Origin: Acidimicrobiaceae bacterium
Lineage (GTDB): Bacteria; Actinomycetota; Acidimicrobiia; Acidimicrobiales; RAAP-2
NCBI GenBank assembly: GCA_003132165.1
Contig: PKWW01000051.1
Coordinates: 25,258-89,257 of the forward strand
Length of the DNA stretch: 64,000 nt
Reading direction: 5' to 3'
The position numbers and the translations under genes are program-made. Shown piece after piece: positions 16,655-25,377 of the stretch (positions are counted from its first letter, which is position 1; every line of letters starts with the position of its first letter). The notes beneath the pieces are model-generated. The model was given only the letters and a program-made list of their open reading frames with translations. It made no database searches and was not told the origin of the DNA.

Positions 16655-17854
16655 TTAGACTCCCGACTCCTCTCTTGGTCCCAGGGATACAGGTTTCAAC
16701 CATTCTTCCCTGACGTCGACGAGCTGCGTCTCGATGCCGAGCGACCACATGTCGGGGCTTGGCAGGTCGTAGAGACGATACGGCTTGCCCGGCACCTTCA
16801 AATCAGTGGGGAAATCCGGGGAAGTAATGGTCCGAAAGAAGTCGCGATATGTCAACTGGGGATCGGTGAGCACGTCGGCCATGTGGTTCACCGGCGCGAC
16901 GGCTATCGAACGACCTTGACCTTCTCGATAGAGCCATTCACTCTTCTGCTTGGTGGTGTAGGACTCAAAGATCGACATGAACTTCTCGAGGGACTCGGGT
17001 TCGCGGCGCTTCTCGATCGTCTTCCACTCGTCTCGGGCAAGTTCGTCCGCACCTTCAACACCAGCTTCTTGAAGCCAAGCGACGAGGTTGAGCCACGCTT
17101 GCGCCGTGCCAAGCTTTCCGGCCACGATCGCGATGTAACCATCGGCGCACCGAAAAATCCCGGTGCCCGCCTCGCGCGGCTGATCCCCTGCACGCCGACG
17201 GACCGTGCCGCGCAGGTCGAACTCCGCGGTCGCATCTTCGAGCGCACCGACGAGCGTGGCTTGCACCGAGACGTCAACCCGCGGCGCTTCTGCGTCAACG
17301 CGACCCAGCAACGCCAACACCGAGGCGACCCCGGTCATGATGCCACCGCTGAAGTAAGCCTGATTTCCGTACACCGCCACGGGCGGCGTGTCGGGGTATC
17401 CCCCGAGCGAGAGCAGTCCACCGGCGGCCAGACCTACGAGGTCAGAGCCCACGTATTCATTGCCAATGCCTACGTGACCAAATATCGACGTCTCGATGAG
17501 CGCCACGTGCCGTGGGACGATCAATCCCTCGGGAAGACGATCGGATAACACGATGTCGCAAGAGTCAATCATTTCCTGCAACGCAGATCGCTGCGCGTTA
17601 TCGGTCAAGTCGACGTTCACAACGCGCTTGTTGATGTTCGCAAACGCACAAAAGGCGCTCAAAGTTTCACCAGCACTGTTGACAATGAAAGGCCCGGGCG
17701 CAGCGTCCGAGTCCTTTCCATCTCGCTCCACGCGCACGACATCGGCCCCGAGGTCCGCGAGAAGTCTCGCACCGTAAATTCCTTCGTAACCGCTTAAGTC
17801 GAGGACCCGAATCCCCGAAAGAAGGCCTCCCGCCTCGATGTCGTCTTCAAACAT
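16655..17854 (-). CDS. Family III CoA-transferase, subunit lacking the catalytic acid
   Basis: 399 aa from ATG 17854 (GGAG five bases upstream). Same fold as its neighbour (VLDLSGYEGIYGARLLADLGADVVRVER; LTDNAQRSALQEM; GLAAGGLLSLGGYPDTPP), but where family members carry the CoA-thioester-forming Asp/Glu it has VSVQATLVG, i.e. Ala199/Thr200. Benzylsuccinate CoA-transferase BbsEF is a known case where only one subunit has the acid; a similar alpha/beta arrangement is inferred here. Confidence 0.9.
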   Translation of the reverse strand: MFEDDIEAGGLLSGIRVLDLSGYEGIYGARLLADLGADVVRVERDGKDSDAAPGPFIVNSAGETLSAFCAFANINKRVVNVDLTDNAQRSALQEMIDSCDIVLSDRLPEGLIVPRHVALIETSIFGHVGIGNEYVGSDLVGLAAGGLLSLGGYPDTPPVAVYGNQAYFSGGIMTGVASVLALLGRVDAEAPRVDVSVQATLVGALEDATAEFDLRGTVRRRAGDQPREAGTGIFRCADGYIAIVAGKLGTAQAWLNLVAWLQEAGVEGADELARDEWKTIEKRREPESLEKFMSIFESYTTKQKSEWLYREGQGRSIAVAPVNHMADVLTDPQLTYRDFFRTITSPDFPTDLKVPGKPYRLYDLPSPDMWSLGIETQLVDVREEWLKPVSLGPREESGV

Positions 17855-18065
17855 GAGGGCTCCACGGCAGCGCAACAGGATTCGTTCGGGCATTGACCCC
17901 ACAGCGTGGCCGCCGTGAAGGGCTACTCGGATCGAACGACTTGACGGCGTCGTGAATCGACGACGACGCCCTCAGCTCGAGAGGCGCGCTGGAGAGGCGC
18001 AACTGTCCCTGAGTCAGTGCGCATTTCGACTTCTGAAAGACTCGCGTCGTGTTGTAGTCCGTCAT
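17847..18065 (-). CDS. Doubtful 72-aa ORF between ThDP enzyme and CoA-transferase
   Basis: No family recognised. ATG 18065 has GAGGA six bases upstream, and its TGA overlaps the CoA-transferase start (CATGTTTGA), which would couple the two. Composition is Ser/Arg-rich without domains, so it may be only a translated leader. Otherwise the 276 bases between the flanking genes look empty. Confidence 0.25.
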   Translation of the reverse strand: MTDYNTTRVFQKSKCALTQGQLRLSSAPLELRASSSIHDAVKSFDPSSPSRRPRCGVNARTNPVALPWSPHV

Positions 18066-18130
18066 CTCAGTTCCTCGTTTGTCACTGGTTCCAATTCATA
18101 ATCGAGGGTGGCGTCACGTCGTCCTTACGC

Positions 18131-19918
18131 TTACGCGTCTGGATCGTTCAGACTGTAAGTCGAGTACAGCGGGTAGCTCTTCGCCCATTGGTTCGGATAG
18201 GCCCGATCGATTCCGGCGGTGAAGTAGGTCGGAATCGTGAGATCGATCTCCACGTCGATCACCCACGGCTGCCCGCTCGTAATCGCCTCGTCAAGCGCCG
18301 CGGCCAGGCCCTGCGCCGTCGTCACGTGCGTACCGCGCGCGCCGTTGGCTTCAGCCAGCTTCGTGTAGTCGGGGTTGTACGGTTCCCCGCTGTCCTTGCG
18401 GACGAAACGCGTCCACGGGTGCTGTCGACCGTAAGCGGTAACCGAACCCTTGCGTTCAATGCCGAATTCGTGATTGTTCAGGATCACCCACACTGCGGGC
18501 AGTTGATACTCCACCGCAGAGGCGAGGATTTGACTCGTCATGTTGAACGCGCCGTCACCAGTCAGCGCAATCGCCGGCCTCAGCGGGTCAGCCGCGACCG
18601 CTCCGAGAACCCCCGAAGAGGCCCACCCCATCTCGGCCATGCCGGGCGAGATGTGCCAAGAGTCCGGCTTGTCGATCTCCATGTAGGGCTCTGCGTATTG
18701 CACGACGTCGCCAATGTCGCAGAAGATCCGACCGTTATGACGCTTCGCCGCCTCACCGACCTCGTAGGCAAGACGACCGGGGTGAATCGGATCCGATTCT
18801 GACGTGATGACGGGCTGAATCTTCTCTTTCCACTCCGCCTTCCACGTCTGGGCTTGGTCGTTCCACGTCGCGATTGCGTTGGAGTGGCCTCGGCGCTCGA
18901 TCTCGTTGGCCAAGTCGGTCAGGAACGCCTCGGCGTCTGCCACGATGCCGATCTCCACGGGATAATTGCGCCCGATCTCCTCATCGTCGATGTTGACCTG
19001 GATGATCTTGGTCTCGGGAACCGAATACACGAGACCGTTACGCCAGTTGCTCGTGTTGTTGTCCGAAAAACGCGCTCCAACGGCTATCAACACGTCAGCC
19101 TTTCGCGTCGCCTGCGCGGCGGCATCGGTGCCAGAACGTCCAACCGGCCCCAAGCTCAGTGGGTGCGACTCGGGAACGATGCCCTTGGCGGTGAGCGTCG
19201 TAACAAAGGGCATGGGCATCAGTTCGAGAAGTCGCGCTAACGCCGCGGCAGACCCGGGTGATCGCTGGCAGCCGCCACCGGCCATGAGCACCGGGCGCTC
19301 GGCGGCGAGAAGCAACGTAGCGGTGCGCTCGACCGCGTCACGATCCGCGCGGCGACGCGAAGTCGAGATACGAGTCAGTGGAGATTCCGCGTGACCGAAG
19401 ATTTCAGCCAGCTGAATATCGAAAGGAACCTGCACGAAAACTGGGCCCGGACGCCCGCTCAGGGCAACCTTGTAGGCGTGGTTGATGATGTCGATCGCGG
19501 TGTCGGGTCGCTGGATTAGCCACGATCCCTTGGTGATCGGGCGAAAGACGTTCACCGCGTCCTCGTGACCCTTGTAGTACATCTCTTGCATGCCGCCCTT
19601 GCCGTAAAGGTGCGTTGAACCCGCGCCCGCGATGAGCAACACCGCCGCTGGATCGTGCATTGCGGTGGCGATTGCCCCCGCGGTGTTCATGAGGCCGGGA
19701 CCCTTGGTCACGAACACCGGGGCGACGCGACCGGTCACGCGATAGTAGATGTCGGCCATATGCACCGCGTGCGACTCGTGCTTTGCCTGGATGCCTTCGA
19801 TCTGCGGCGCCTCGATCAGCGCGTCCATGAGTGGCCACATGGCACCCCCGGCGTAGCCGAAGTAGTGCTCTATCTTCACAGTCTCCATCCAATCGACCAT
19901 TGCGTCAACGACTCGCAT
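18131..19918 (-). CDS. Thiamine diphosphate-dependent enzyme (acetolactate-synthase-like)
   Basis: 595 aa, three-domain ThDP enzyme. N-terminal domain with the activating Glu in AKHESHAVHMADIYYRVTG; central domain near residues 195-340 (LMAGGGCQRSPGSA, LIAVGARFSDNNT); C-terminal ThDP/Mg motif GDGAFNMTSQILASAVEY ... NN. GAAGG seven bases before ATG. Relatives include acetolactate synthase, oxalyl-CoA decarboxylase, benzoylformate decarboxylase and sulfoacetaldehyde acetyltransferase. Next to an aldehyde dehydrogenase, so decarboxylation of a 2-oxo acid or C-C cleavage to an aldehyde is the simplest reading. Confidence 0.92.
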   Translation of the reverse strand: MRVVDAMVDWMETVKIEHYFGYAGGAMWPLMDALIEAPQIEGIQAKHESHAVHMADIYYRVTGRVAPVFVTKGPGLMNTAGAIATAMHDPAAVLLIAGAGSTHLYGKGGMQEMYYKGHEDAVNVFRPITKGSWLIQRPDTAIDIINHAYKVALSGRPGPVFVQVPFDIQLAEIFGHAESPLTRISTSRRRADRDAVERTATLLLAAERPVLMAGGGCQRSPGSAAALARLLELMPMPFVTTLTAKGIVPESHPLSLGPVGRSGTDAAAQATRKADVLIAVGARFSDNNTSNWRNGLVYSVPETKIIQVNIDDEEIGRNYPVEIGIVADAEAFLTDLANEIERRGHSNAIATWNDQAQTWKAEWKEKIQPVITSESDPIHPGRLAYEVGEAAKRHNGRIFCDIGDVVQYAEPYMEIDKPDSWHISPGMAEMGWASSGVLGAVAADPLRPAIALTGDGAFNMTSQILASAVEYQLPAVWVILNNHEFGIERKGSVTAYGRQHPWTRFVRKDSGEPYNPDYTKLAEANGARGTHVTTAQGLAAALDEAITSGQPWVIDVEIDLTIPTYFTAGIDRAYPNQWAKSYPLYSTYSLNDPDA

Positions 19919-19947
19919 ACCCGTACCTTCTCTTTCTTTTTTTCCGC

Positions 19948-21378
19948 TCAGCTCGGCTGGGCGAAGACCAACAATCGAATCTCTGACATCTCGTCCATGG
20001 CGTAGCGCACGCCTTCACGGCCCAACCCTGAATCCTTGACTCCCCCGTAAGGCATGTGATCGATCCGGTACGAGGGCGAATCATTGATGATGACGCCTCC
20101 CACTTCAAGCGAGTTGAACGCGTCGAATGACTTCGCGACGTCAGTCGTGAAGATTCCGGCCTGCAGACCGAACCTTGAGTCATTGATCTCCGCGAGGCCA
20201 CTCGCGAAGTCTTTGACCTCTTGCACAATTGCCACGGGTCCGAAGGCCTCCTCGCGACACAGCGCCGCCGAAGCGGGCACGTCGACGAGGATGGTCGGCG
20301 GGATGTAGTTGCCCTCGCCTATACCGCCCACGAGGATTCGTCCGCCCTGTGACGTCGCGTCGTTGATTAAATTGCGCACGCGTTCCGCCGAGGCCTCGTT
20401 AATCACGGGGCCGACATCGGTGTCTTCATTCGAGGGGTCACCGAGACGCAACTTCTTCGCCGCCTCGATGAAGAGAGCGACAAACTCCTCGTACGCATTG
20501 GTGTGAACGTAGACGCGCTGCACGCTGATGCAGGTCTGACCGGCGTACTTGAATGCACCGGCGGCGCAACGCGTCGCCGCCCACTCGAGGTCTGCTCCAG
20601 AATCAACAAGAGCGCCGGCGTTCCCACCGAGCTCCAGCAGCGTTCGCTTCTTGCCCGCGCGCTCTTTCATCGACCAACCCACTCGGGGGCTGCCCGTAAA
20701 GCTCAAGACCTTGAAGCGCTCGTCAGTGACGAGTTGGTCGCCCACGGCGATGGACATCGCCATGATCGAAACCGAACCCGCCGGCGCGCCGGCTTCATCA
20801 ATGATCTTGGCCACCTCGAGCATGGCCAGGGGGGCGTTGGAGGGGATCTTCAAGACAATGGGACACCCCACCGCCATGGCCGGCGCGAGCTTGTGTGCGG
20901 AAAGACTCACCGGTAAGTTGAACGGAATGATGCCGGCCACGAGGCCTGCAGGGAATCGACGGGTAATCCCGAGTCGCCCTCGAGAAGCTTTGTTGATGCC
21001 GAGGTCAAGCACTTCGCCTCCGATGCGCTCAGCCTCTTCGGCCGCCACTCGAAAGGTGAGCGCCGACCTCTCTATCTCTGTGCGCGCGTCGCGCACGGGC
21101 TTGCCGGCTTCGGCGCTTAGTAGCTGAGCGAGGAGCTCATTGCGTTCCGTCATGAGATCAGAAACTCGACGCAAGATTGCCGACCGCTCGTACGGGGCTT
21201 GTCCGCGCAAGATCTCTTGTGCCGAGAGCCCTCCCTCAATGGCCGCCTCGACCATCTCACCGGATGCTTCGTACGTCTGACCGACGAGATGCCCATCTCC
21301 GGGTGCGCGCACATCGATCACGTCGGCACTCGCCATCCAAGAGCCGGCGACGAAGAGGGGGGCGGGGGTACCAGTCAC
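19948..21378 (-). CDS. NAD(P)-dependent aldehyde dehydrogenase
   Basis: 476 aa from a GTG at 21378 (VTGTPAPLFVAGSW), chosen because it gives the usual family length and avoids overlap with the ATPase gene; the SD is weak. Motifs: NLPVSLSAHKLAPAMAVG, LSFTGSPRVGWSM, general-base Glu in LLELGGNAG, nucleophile Cys in GQTCISVQR, and CREEAFGPVAIV near the end. Oxidises an aldehyde to an acid, probably the product of the adjacent ThDP enzyme. Confidence 0.93.
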   Translation of the reverse strand: MTGTPAPLFVAGSWMASADVIDVRAPGDGHLVGQTYEASGEMVEAAIEGGLSAQEILRGQAPYERSAILRRVSDLMTERNELLAQLLSAEAGKPVRDARTEIERSALTFRVAAEEAERIGGEVLDLGINKASRGRLGITRRFPAGLVAGIIPFNLPVSLSAHKLAPAMAVGCPIVLKIPSNAPLAMLEVAKIIDEAGAPAGSVSIMAMSIAVGDQLVTDERFKVLSFTGSPRVGWSMKERAGKKRTLLELGGNAGALVDSGADLEWAATRCAAGAFKYAGQTCISVQRVYVHTNAYEEFVALFIEAAKKLRLGDPSNEDTDVGPVINEASAERVRNLINDATSQGGRILVGGIGEGNYIPPTILVDVPASAALCREEAFGPVAIVQEVKDFASGLAEINDSRFGLQAGIFTTDVAKSFDAFNSLEVGGVIINDSPSYRIDHMPYGGVKDSGLGREGVRYAMDEMSEIRLLVFAQPS

Positions 21379-21427
21379 GGCTGGCGTCCAGTCACAGATC
21401 CACGCACATCGGGGAGTGCGAACACGC

Positions 21428-22195
21428 TCACGCTCGAGCCTCGGCCTTCTCAATTTCCGCTCTGAGGACGGACCACGTCGCCGTGCGAAGTTCCGTGTAT
21501 TCCGGTGTGGAGCGCCAGTCGTAGTCAGCACGCGGACGCTTGAGGTGGATGGCGTGTTGGTCGATCACGCGTCCGGGCACGCCCATCACCACCATGCGAT
21601 CAGAGAGAAATATTGCTTCGTCGATTGAGTGGGTGACGAAGATGACCGAAAGATTCCGTTCGGCACAAATCTTTTGAAGTAGGACTTGGAGATGCTCGCG
21701 CGTCAGCGCGTCAAGCGCGCCGAAGGGTTCGTCCATCAGCATCAGCTTGGGTTGAATAGCGAGGGCCCGGGCCAGTCCAACGCGTTGGCATTGACCTCCC
21801 GAAAGCTGAGAGGGATAGTGGTTGGCGCGGTCGGCGAGTCCGACGAGTTCTAAGTACTCAGCGGCGGTCACCTTTCGCTCCTTCTTGCCCATCCCCTGCA
21901 TCTCCAGGCCGTAGGCCACGTTGGCCAGCGCCGTGCGCCACGGAAAGAGGTTGAACTGTTGAAAGACCATGGCCTTGTCTCGTGACGGAGCGAGCGCCGA
22001 CACACCGTTGAGTCGGACGTCACCCCCAGAGGGGTCGAGCAATCCGGCGATGATGCGAAGCGCGGTGGTCTTTCCGCAACCACTGGGTCCGATCAAGGTA
22101 ATGAATTCACCGTCGGCTATCGTCAAATCGAAGTCCGCCAGAGCGGGGCCCTCCGAGCCCGAGTAAGTCTTTTGAAGGTGTTGAATTTCCAGCAC
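21428..22195 (-). CDS. ABC transporter ATP-binding protein (SsuB/TauB type)
   Basis: 255 aa. Walker A GPSGCGKTT, signature LSGGQCQRVGLARAL, Walker B LMLMDEPFGALDALT, switch His in IFVTHSIDEA. GTG start at 22195 with AAGGGGG just upstream. Energises an organic-anion importer; its matching permease and binding protein are 10-14 kb further along the same strand rather than adjacent. First gene downstream of promoter/operator module A, with a leader of about 210 bases. Confidence 0.94.
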   Translation of the reverse strand: MLEIQHLQKTYSGSEGPALADFDLTIADGEFITLIGPSGCGKTTALRIIAGLLDPSGGDVRLNGVSALAPSRDKAMVFQQFNLFPWRTALANVAYGLEMQGMGKKERKVTAAEYLELVGLADRANHYPSQLSGGQCQRVGLARALAIQPKLMLMDEPFGALDALTREHLQVLLQKICAERNLSVIFVTHSIDEAIFLSDRMVVMGVPGRVIDQHAIHLKRPRADYDWRSTPEYTELRTATWSVLRAEIEKAEARA

Positions 22196-22383
22196 AGAGC
22201 CCCCTTAGGCGTTGTAACAATGTGATAGGTGAAAAAAGTACATACCGAGAGTCACGAGTTAGTGAGGCTCGTACGGATACTCATGAATCTGCGAGCGACC
22301 CGGCGAGAAACTCTTGCTAATCCGTGCGTTGACAAAGGATCGATCACCCGAAGATTCTTCATATCCCTTGAACTTCCCCCCTC

Positions 22384-22446
22384 GAATTGCCGCAACGACA
22401 ATTCCATTAAGACAAGATATCAGCAACAAATATTGCAGTCAACTCA
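22384..22446 (-). promoter_or_regulatory. Promoter/operator module A (63-bp dispersed repeat)
   Basis: Minus strand: -35 TTGACT (22442-22437), 17-base spacer, -10 TATCTT (22419-22414). Just after the predicted start is a 21-bp near-palindrome, GAATTGCCG-CAA-CGACAATTC (22384-22404), where a repressor would act. 58 of 63 bases match the module at 24165-24227. It precedes the ABC ATPase gene and so may drive the catabolic run. Confidence 0.65.
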
Positions 22447-22549
22447 GTCCGTGGAAATCTTCGCTTCTTTTTTTCGGTTTTTCGCACCTGCAAGTAAATT
22501 GCCCCGGCGAGCGACTGAGGCTCTCTCCTCATTGAAGTCACCAACCAGA

Positions 22550-22610
22550 AAGCCTCCCGGCCAGCGGCAATGGGGCCGACTTCGCCACCACGCCACCGAC
22601 CAGGAGGCTT
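22550..22610 (-). repeat. Large hairpin between surface-protein gene and module A
   Basis: As minus-strand RNA a 13-bp stem forms (arms 22598-22610 and 22550-22562, two G-U pairs; core AAGCCTCC/GGAGGCTT) around a 35-base loop. The G-U pairs would be A-C mismatches on the other strand, so minus transcription is implied. No U-tract; may end or protect the surface-protein transcript. The rest of 22196-22805 apart from this and module A shows no gene. Confidence 0.4.
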
Positions 22611-22805
22611 CCGATTGAAAGGTTTGAAATTCGCTTAAGGGTGATGAAATCCATGGTGCAGCTCATCCGCTCCACGATTGTCACGTCGGTAAACTCGTGG
22701 GCGCCGCACACGACGCTCTCGAACTTGGCGCGGAACTAACCCACCAATCCCTAAGAACGCTTCAACCTAAAGTATTCCTTTCAAAGTTCATCACGTCACT
22801 TCCCA

Positions 22806-24005
22806 TTACCGGGTGACGTACTTGATCTTGCATGAAGTTCCATTCAGCTCGGTGATGGTTAATGTGCCAATACCCTTGTGCGCCTTCGCCGTTGCCGTCA
22901 CGCGAAGAGTGAGCAGACTGCCGGTGTCACCTGCGACGCTGAAGCGAGTGCCTGGATTCGTACTGGTGACCGTGGGCTTACCGGTGAAGTTCCGGCCCGA
23001 GATCTTCAGTACGACAGTCTTTCCAATGATCGCGGTGCCCGTGACGCGGGTGGCGACCACGGCTGGCGGAGCGACTGGGTTCGCGACGAACGTGTAGGTT
23101 GCCGCCTTGGCATTCGCCACCAGGTACGTGGAGGTAGCGGCTTCACTCGCCGTAACGATGCAGGTTCCGATGCTCGTCGCGGTCAGCGAGGTGCCCGAGA
23201 TCGCACAGCCTGTCGCGGTGCCATTGGTGACTGCGAACGTCGGAGCACTCGTACCGGCGCCACCCGTCGTAATCAACGTGATTGGATTCTCCAAGGCAGC
23301 AATGGTCGCCAAGAGCTTCAGCGTCGGCTGGGGGATCTGCGACGCAACGACGAGCGTGTACTGCTGCACATACGTTTCGGGCGTGATCGCGTCAGTCACC
23401 GTAATCGTGAACGTGTACGAACCGTTGGTCGTGGGCGTTCCCGCGATGGAGTCCGTCGTCGAACTGGCCTGCGAGGCCAACGCGAGACCCGCGGGCAGGG
23501 CGCCCGCGGAGACCGCCCAGGTGCCAGCCGTCGCGACACTCAAGGTGCCCGAATTAAACGCGGTGTTCACCAGGATCGGACTGGTCAGAGGGCTCGGATT
23601 GATTCCCGTCACCACGAGCGTGTAGCTCTGGGAATACGTCGCGGGTGTGACCGCATCAGTAACAGTGACCGTAAAGTCGTAGGTCCCGTCGCCCGTTGGT
23701 GTCCCTGAGATCGTGTCCGTCGTCGCACTCGCCAACGAGGTGAACGCAAGGCCCGCGGGCAACGCTCCTGCAGAAATGGACCACATTCCTGCCGTCGCGA
23801 CAGTCAAGGTACTTGAGGTGTACGCCGCACCCACCGCGGCACTTGCCAAGTTGGTGGGGGTGATTTGCGCTGCTCCGGCCGGTGATTCAGAGACCAGGAT
23901 CGAGCCAGCGATCAGGAGTATTGAAGATACTCCTACAGTCAGGAGTCTCGCTAGCGTTGAAAGTACTGACCAATGAATTCCATAGTGATTTATAATCTTG
24001 CGCAT
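22806..24005 (-). CDS. Secreted surface protein with putative Ig (He_PIG) repeats
   Basis: 399 aa from ATG 24005 (AAGGGG about nine bases upstream). Signal peptide: MRKIINHYGIHW, then hydrophobic LLTVGVSSILLIAGSILV and SPAGA cleavage region. Two tandem He_PIG-type repeats of about 80 aa (each with ISAGALPAGL/VSAGALPAGL, TTDTISGTPT/TTDSIAGTPT and YTLVV), then a third Ig-like segment and a C-terminal IPT-like domain (GKTVVLKISGRNFTGKP). Thr/Ala-rich, no sortase motif or membrane anchor at the C-terminus. Probably adhesive or wall-associated. Shares its promoter module with the ABC ATPase gene downstream. Confidence 0.85.
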   Translation of the reverse strand: MRKIINHYGIHWSVLSTLARLLTVGVSSILLIAGSILVSESPAGAAQITPTNLASAAVGAAYTSSTLTVATAGMWSISAGALPAGLAFTSLASATTDTISGTPTGDGTYDFTVTVTDAVTPATYSQSYTLVVTGINPSPLTSPILVNTAFNSGTLSVATAGTWAVSAGALPAGLALASQASSTTDSIAGTPTTNGSYTFTITVTDAITPETYVQQYTLVVASQIPQPTLKLLATIAALENPITLITTGGAGTSAPTFAVTNGTATGCAISGTSLTATSIGTCIVTASEAATSTYLVANAKAATYTFVANPVAPPAVVATRVTGTAIIGKTVVLKISGRNFTGKPTVTSTNPGTRFSVAGDTGSLLTLRVTATAKAHKGIGTLTITELNGTSCKIKYVTR

Positions 24006-24164
24006 GGCGCCCCACCCCTTTTGATTAATTGAGTAATACAACTGGTTAATGCTCGACCGAGACAACGGGTCGCCTGATTACGCAGGTGAACTGCTTGTCA
24101 ATCGTTGCTTTCGCTTGAGATTGACCGCCTCGGTTTGTTTTCATATCTCCCTGATATTTCACTT

Positions 24165-24227
24165 GAATTGCCGCAACGGCGATTCCATTGCGACAACATA
24201 TCAGCAACAAATATTGCAGTCAACTCA
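24165..24227 (-). promoter_or_regulatory. Promoter/operator module B (63-bp dispersed repeat)
   Basis: Minus strand: -35 TTGACT (24223-24218), 17-base spacer, -10 TATGTT (24200-24195), then GAATTGCCG-CAA-CGGCGATTC (24165-24185). The five differences from module A lie in the -10, just after it and in one palindrome arm, while symmetry is kept at 8 of 9 positions in both. Leader to the surface-protein ATG about 180 bases. Confidence 0.65.
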
Positions 24228-24838
24228 ATTGGTGAAATCCTTTGAGGGGAAGGTTGACGTCGCCACTAATTTGGTGCTCTCGCTGTCGCCCGACGGTGAA
24301 TTCGAAGGCTGGTTCGTCCGAATTCTCAATTTTGTCCGTCTTCAATGCGAAATGCCTGTTTCTCGCAGAGTCCGCGCCCCTTCGTGAAGCCACACAACTC
24401 GAACCTCGAGTGCCCCGGATCTACTCCACATCCCTGACCGCTCCTTCGATCATCTGAGGTCGCCGACAATTTCGTGTCGAGTCCGGTATTGGATAGTTCC
24501 TTTGCCGTACGTGAGCTGCTTCATTCTCCGACGACGCAACAGTCACGATCCATTCCAGGGTCTGTCACTCTTCGAGGTCCTGAGGGCGACACCTGTTGGC
24601 CATCCCATCGAAATTGATTCGACCACGTCTTTCGCGTTCACTAACCGCCGCGCGAAGCGGCGCGAGGCTGGAACTCTCCCGCGCGTCCAGAAATTCTCGA
24701 ACGTCGTGGCACCGTGAACAACGTCGAGAATTGGCTCAGTCACGCCGTCGACAATTCTGATGGTCCTCGAGATGCAATACTGGCCCGATACTGCAGCACG
24801 CGGAGGCGCCACCACACGGAGACCAGCCGATGAACTTG
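24228..24838. other. Intergenic region without recognisable gene
   Basis: About 610 bases with only low-quality ORFs lacking SD sites. A short hairpin CGCCGC-GCGAA-GCGGCG (24646-24662) is present without a U-tract. I recognise no coding remnant or RNA family. Confidence 0.4.
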
Positions 24839-24893
24839 CTTCTCGCTGTTGGTTGGCTTAAGCCAGTTCGAATTCAAATTGGACTGCGAGAAG
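24839..24893 (+). promoter_or_regulatory. Nested inverted repeats before the flavin-binding protein gene
   Basis: Outer arms CTTCTCGC (24839-24846) and GCGAGAAG (24886-24893) enclose the perfect 12-bp palindrome TGGCTTAAGCCA (24854-24865). The downstream outer arm ends four bases before the SD AGGAG, so the block could be an operator or an mRNA fold controlling translation. Confidence 0.5.
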
Positions 24894-24906
24894 AATAGGA
24901 GAAATC

Positions 24907-25377
24907 ATGGTTGAGAACATCGATTCATCAATCGTGGAAGCACTCACTGGCTACCCAGAAGTTGGTGTTCCCGACGCGATCATCCCGTTGCTAACAGTCG
25001 ACGAAGCGGGATATCCCCACGTCTGCCTCCTCTCTCGCGCAGAACTCGATGCCGACGCGAGCCATATCTATGCAGTGGTCGCCAGCACGGTCAGCAAGTC
25101 CAATATTCGCCGGGATCGGCGGGCAACCTTGATTCTCTTCACTGCGTTAGCGGCCTACTACTGCAAACTCGATGTCGCCACGATCAATGAGGACGACGGT
25201 CTACTTGGCATTGTCTTCACGGTCTCTTCGACAAAGAAAGATGGTGATGAGTCATTCCACATGCAGGCCCCGAACTATCTGCCAACTGAAGCGATCGCTT
25301 CGAATGAGCATTGGACGCACAGTCGCACCTTGCTTCGCGAGCTCAAAACTGAGTACTCCGACAAGCACCTCGACTAG
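24907..25377 (+). CDS. Pyridoxamine 5'-phosphate oxidase-like FMN split-barrel protein
   Basis: 156 aa, ATG with AGGAG five bases upstream. Split-barrel pattern: IPLLTVDEAGYPHVCLLSRAEL, then IYAVVASTVSKSNIRRDRRATLILF (flavin phosphate-binding Ser/Arg region). Family members bind FMN, F420 or heme and reduce small substrates or bind flavin; none can be assigned. Stands alone on the plus strand with an elaborate palindromic upstream region. Confidence 0.75.
   Translation: MVENIDSSIVEALTGYPEVGVPDAIIPLLTVDEAGYPHVCLLSRAELDADASHIYAVVASTVSKSNIRRDRRATLILFTALAAYYCKLDVATINEDDGLLGIVFTVSSTKKDGDESFHMQAPNYLPTEAIASNEHWTHSRTLLRELKTEYSDKHLD

Noticed and set aside
22541..22611. Possible c-di-GMP riboswitch because of GCCTCC-rich stem
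   Set aside because: Does not show the GEMM core or its tetraloop receptor; kept only as an unspecific hairpin.
24388..24400. tRNA T-arm-like string (GTTCGAGTT on the minus strand)
   Set aside because: No acceptor, D or anticodon stems can be drawn around it.
24543..24815. 90-codon minus-strand frame in the gap before the flavin-binding gene
   Set aside because: No SD, no family resemblance, biased composition; probably chance.
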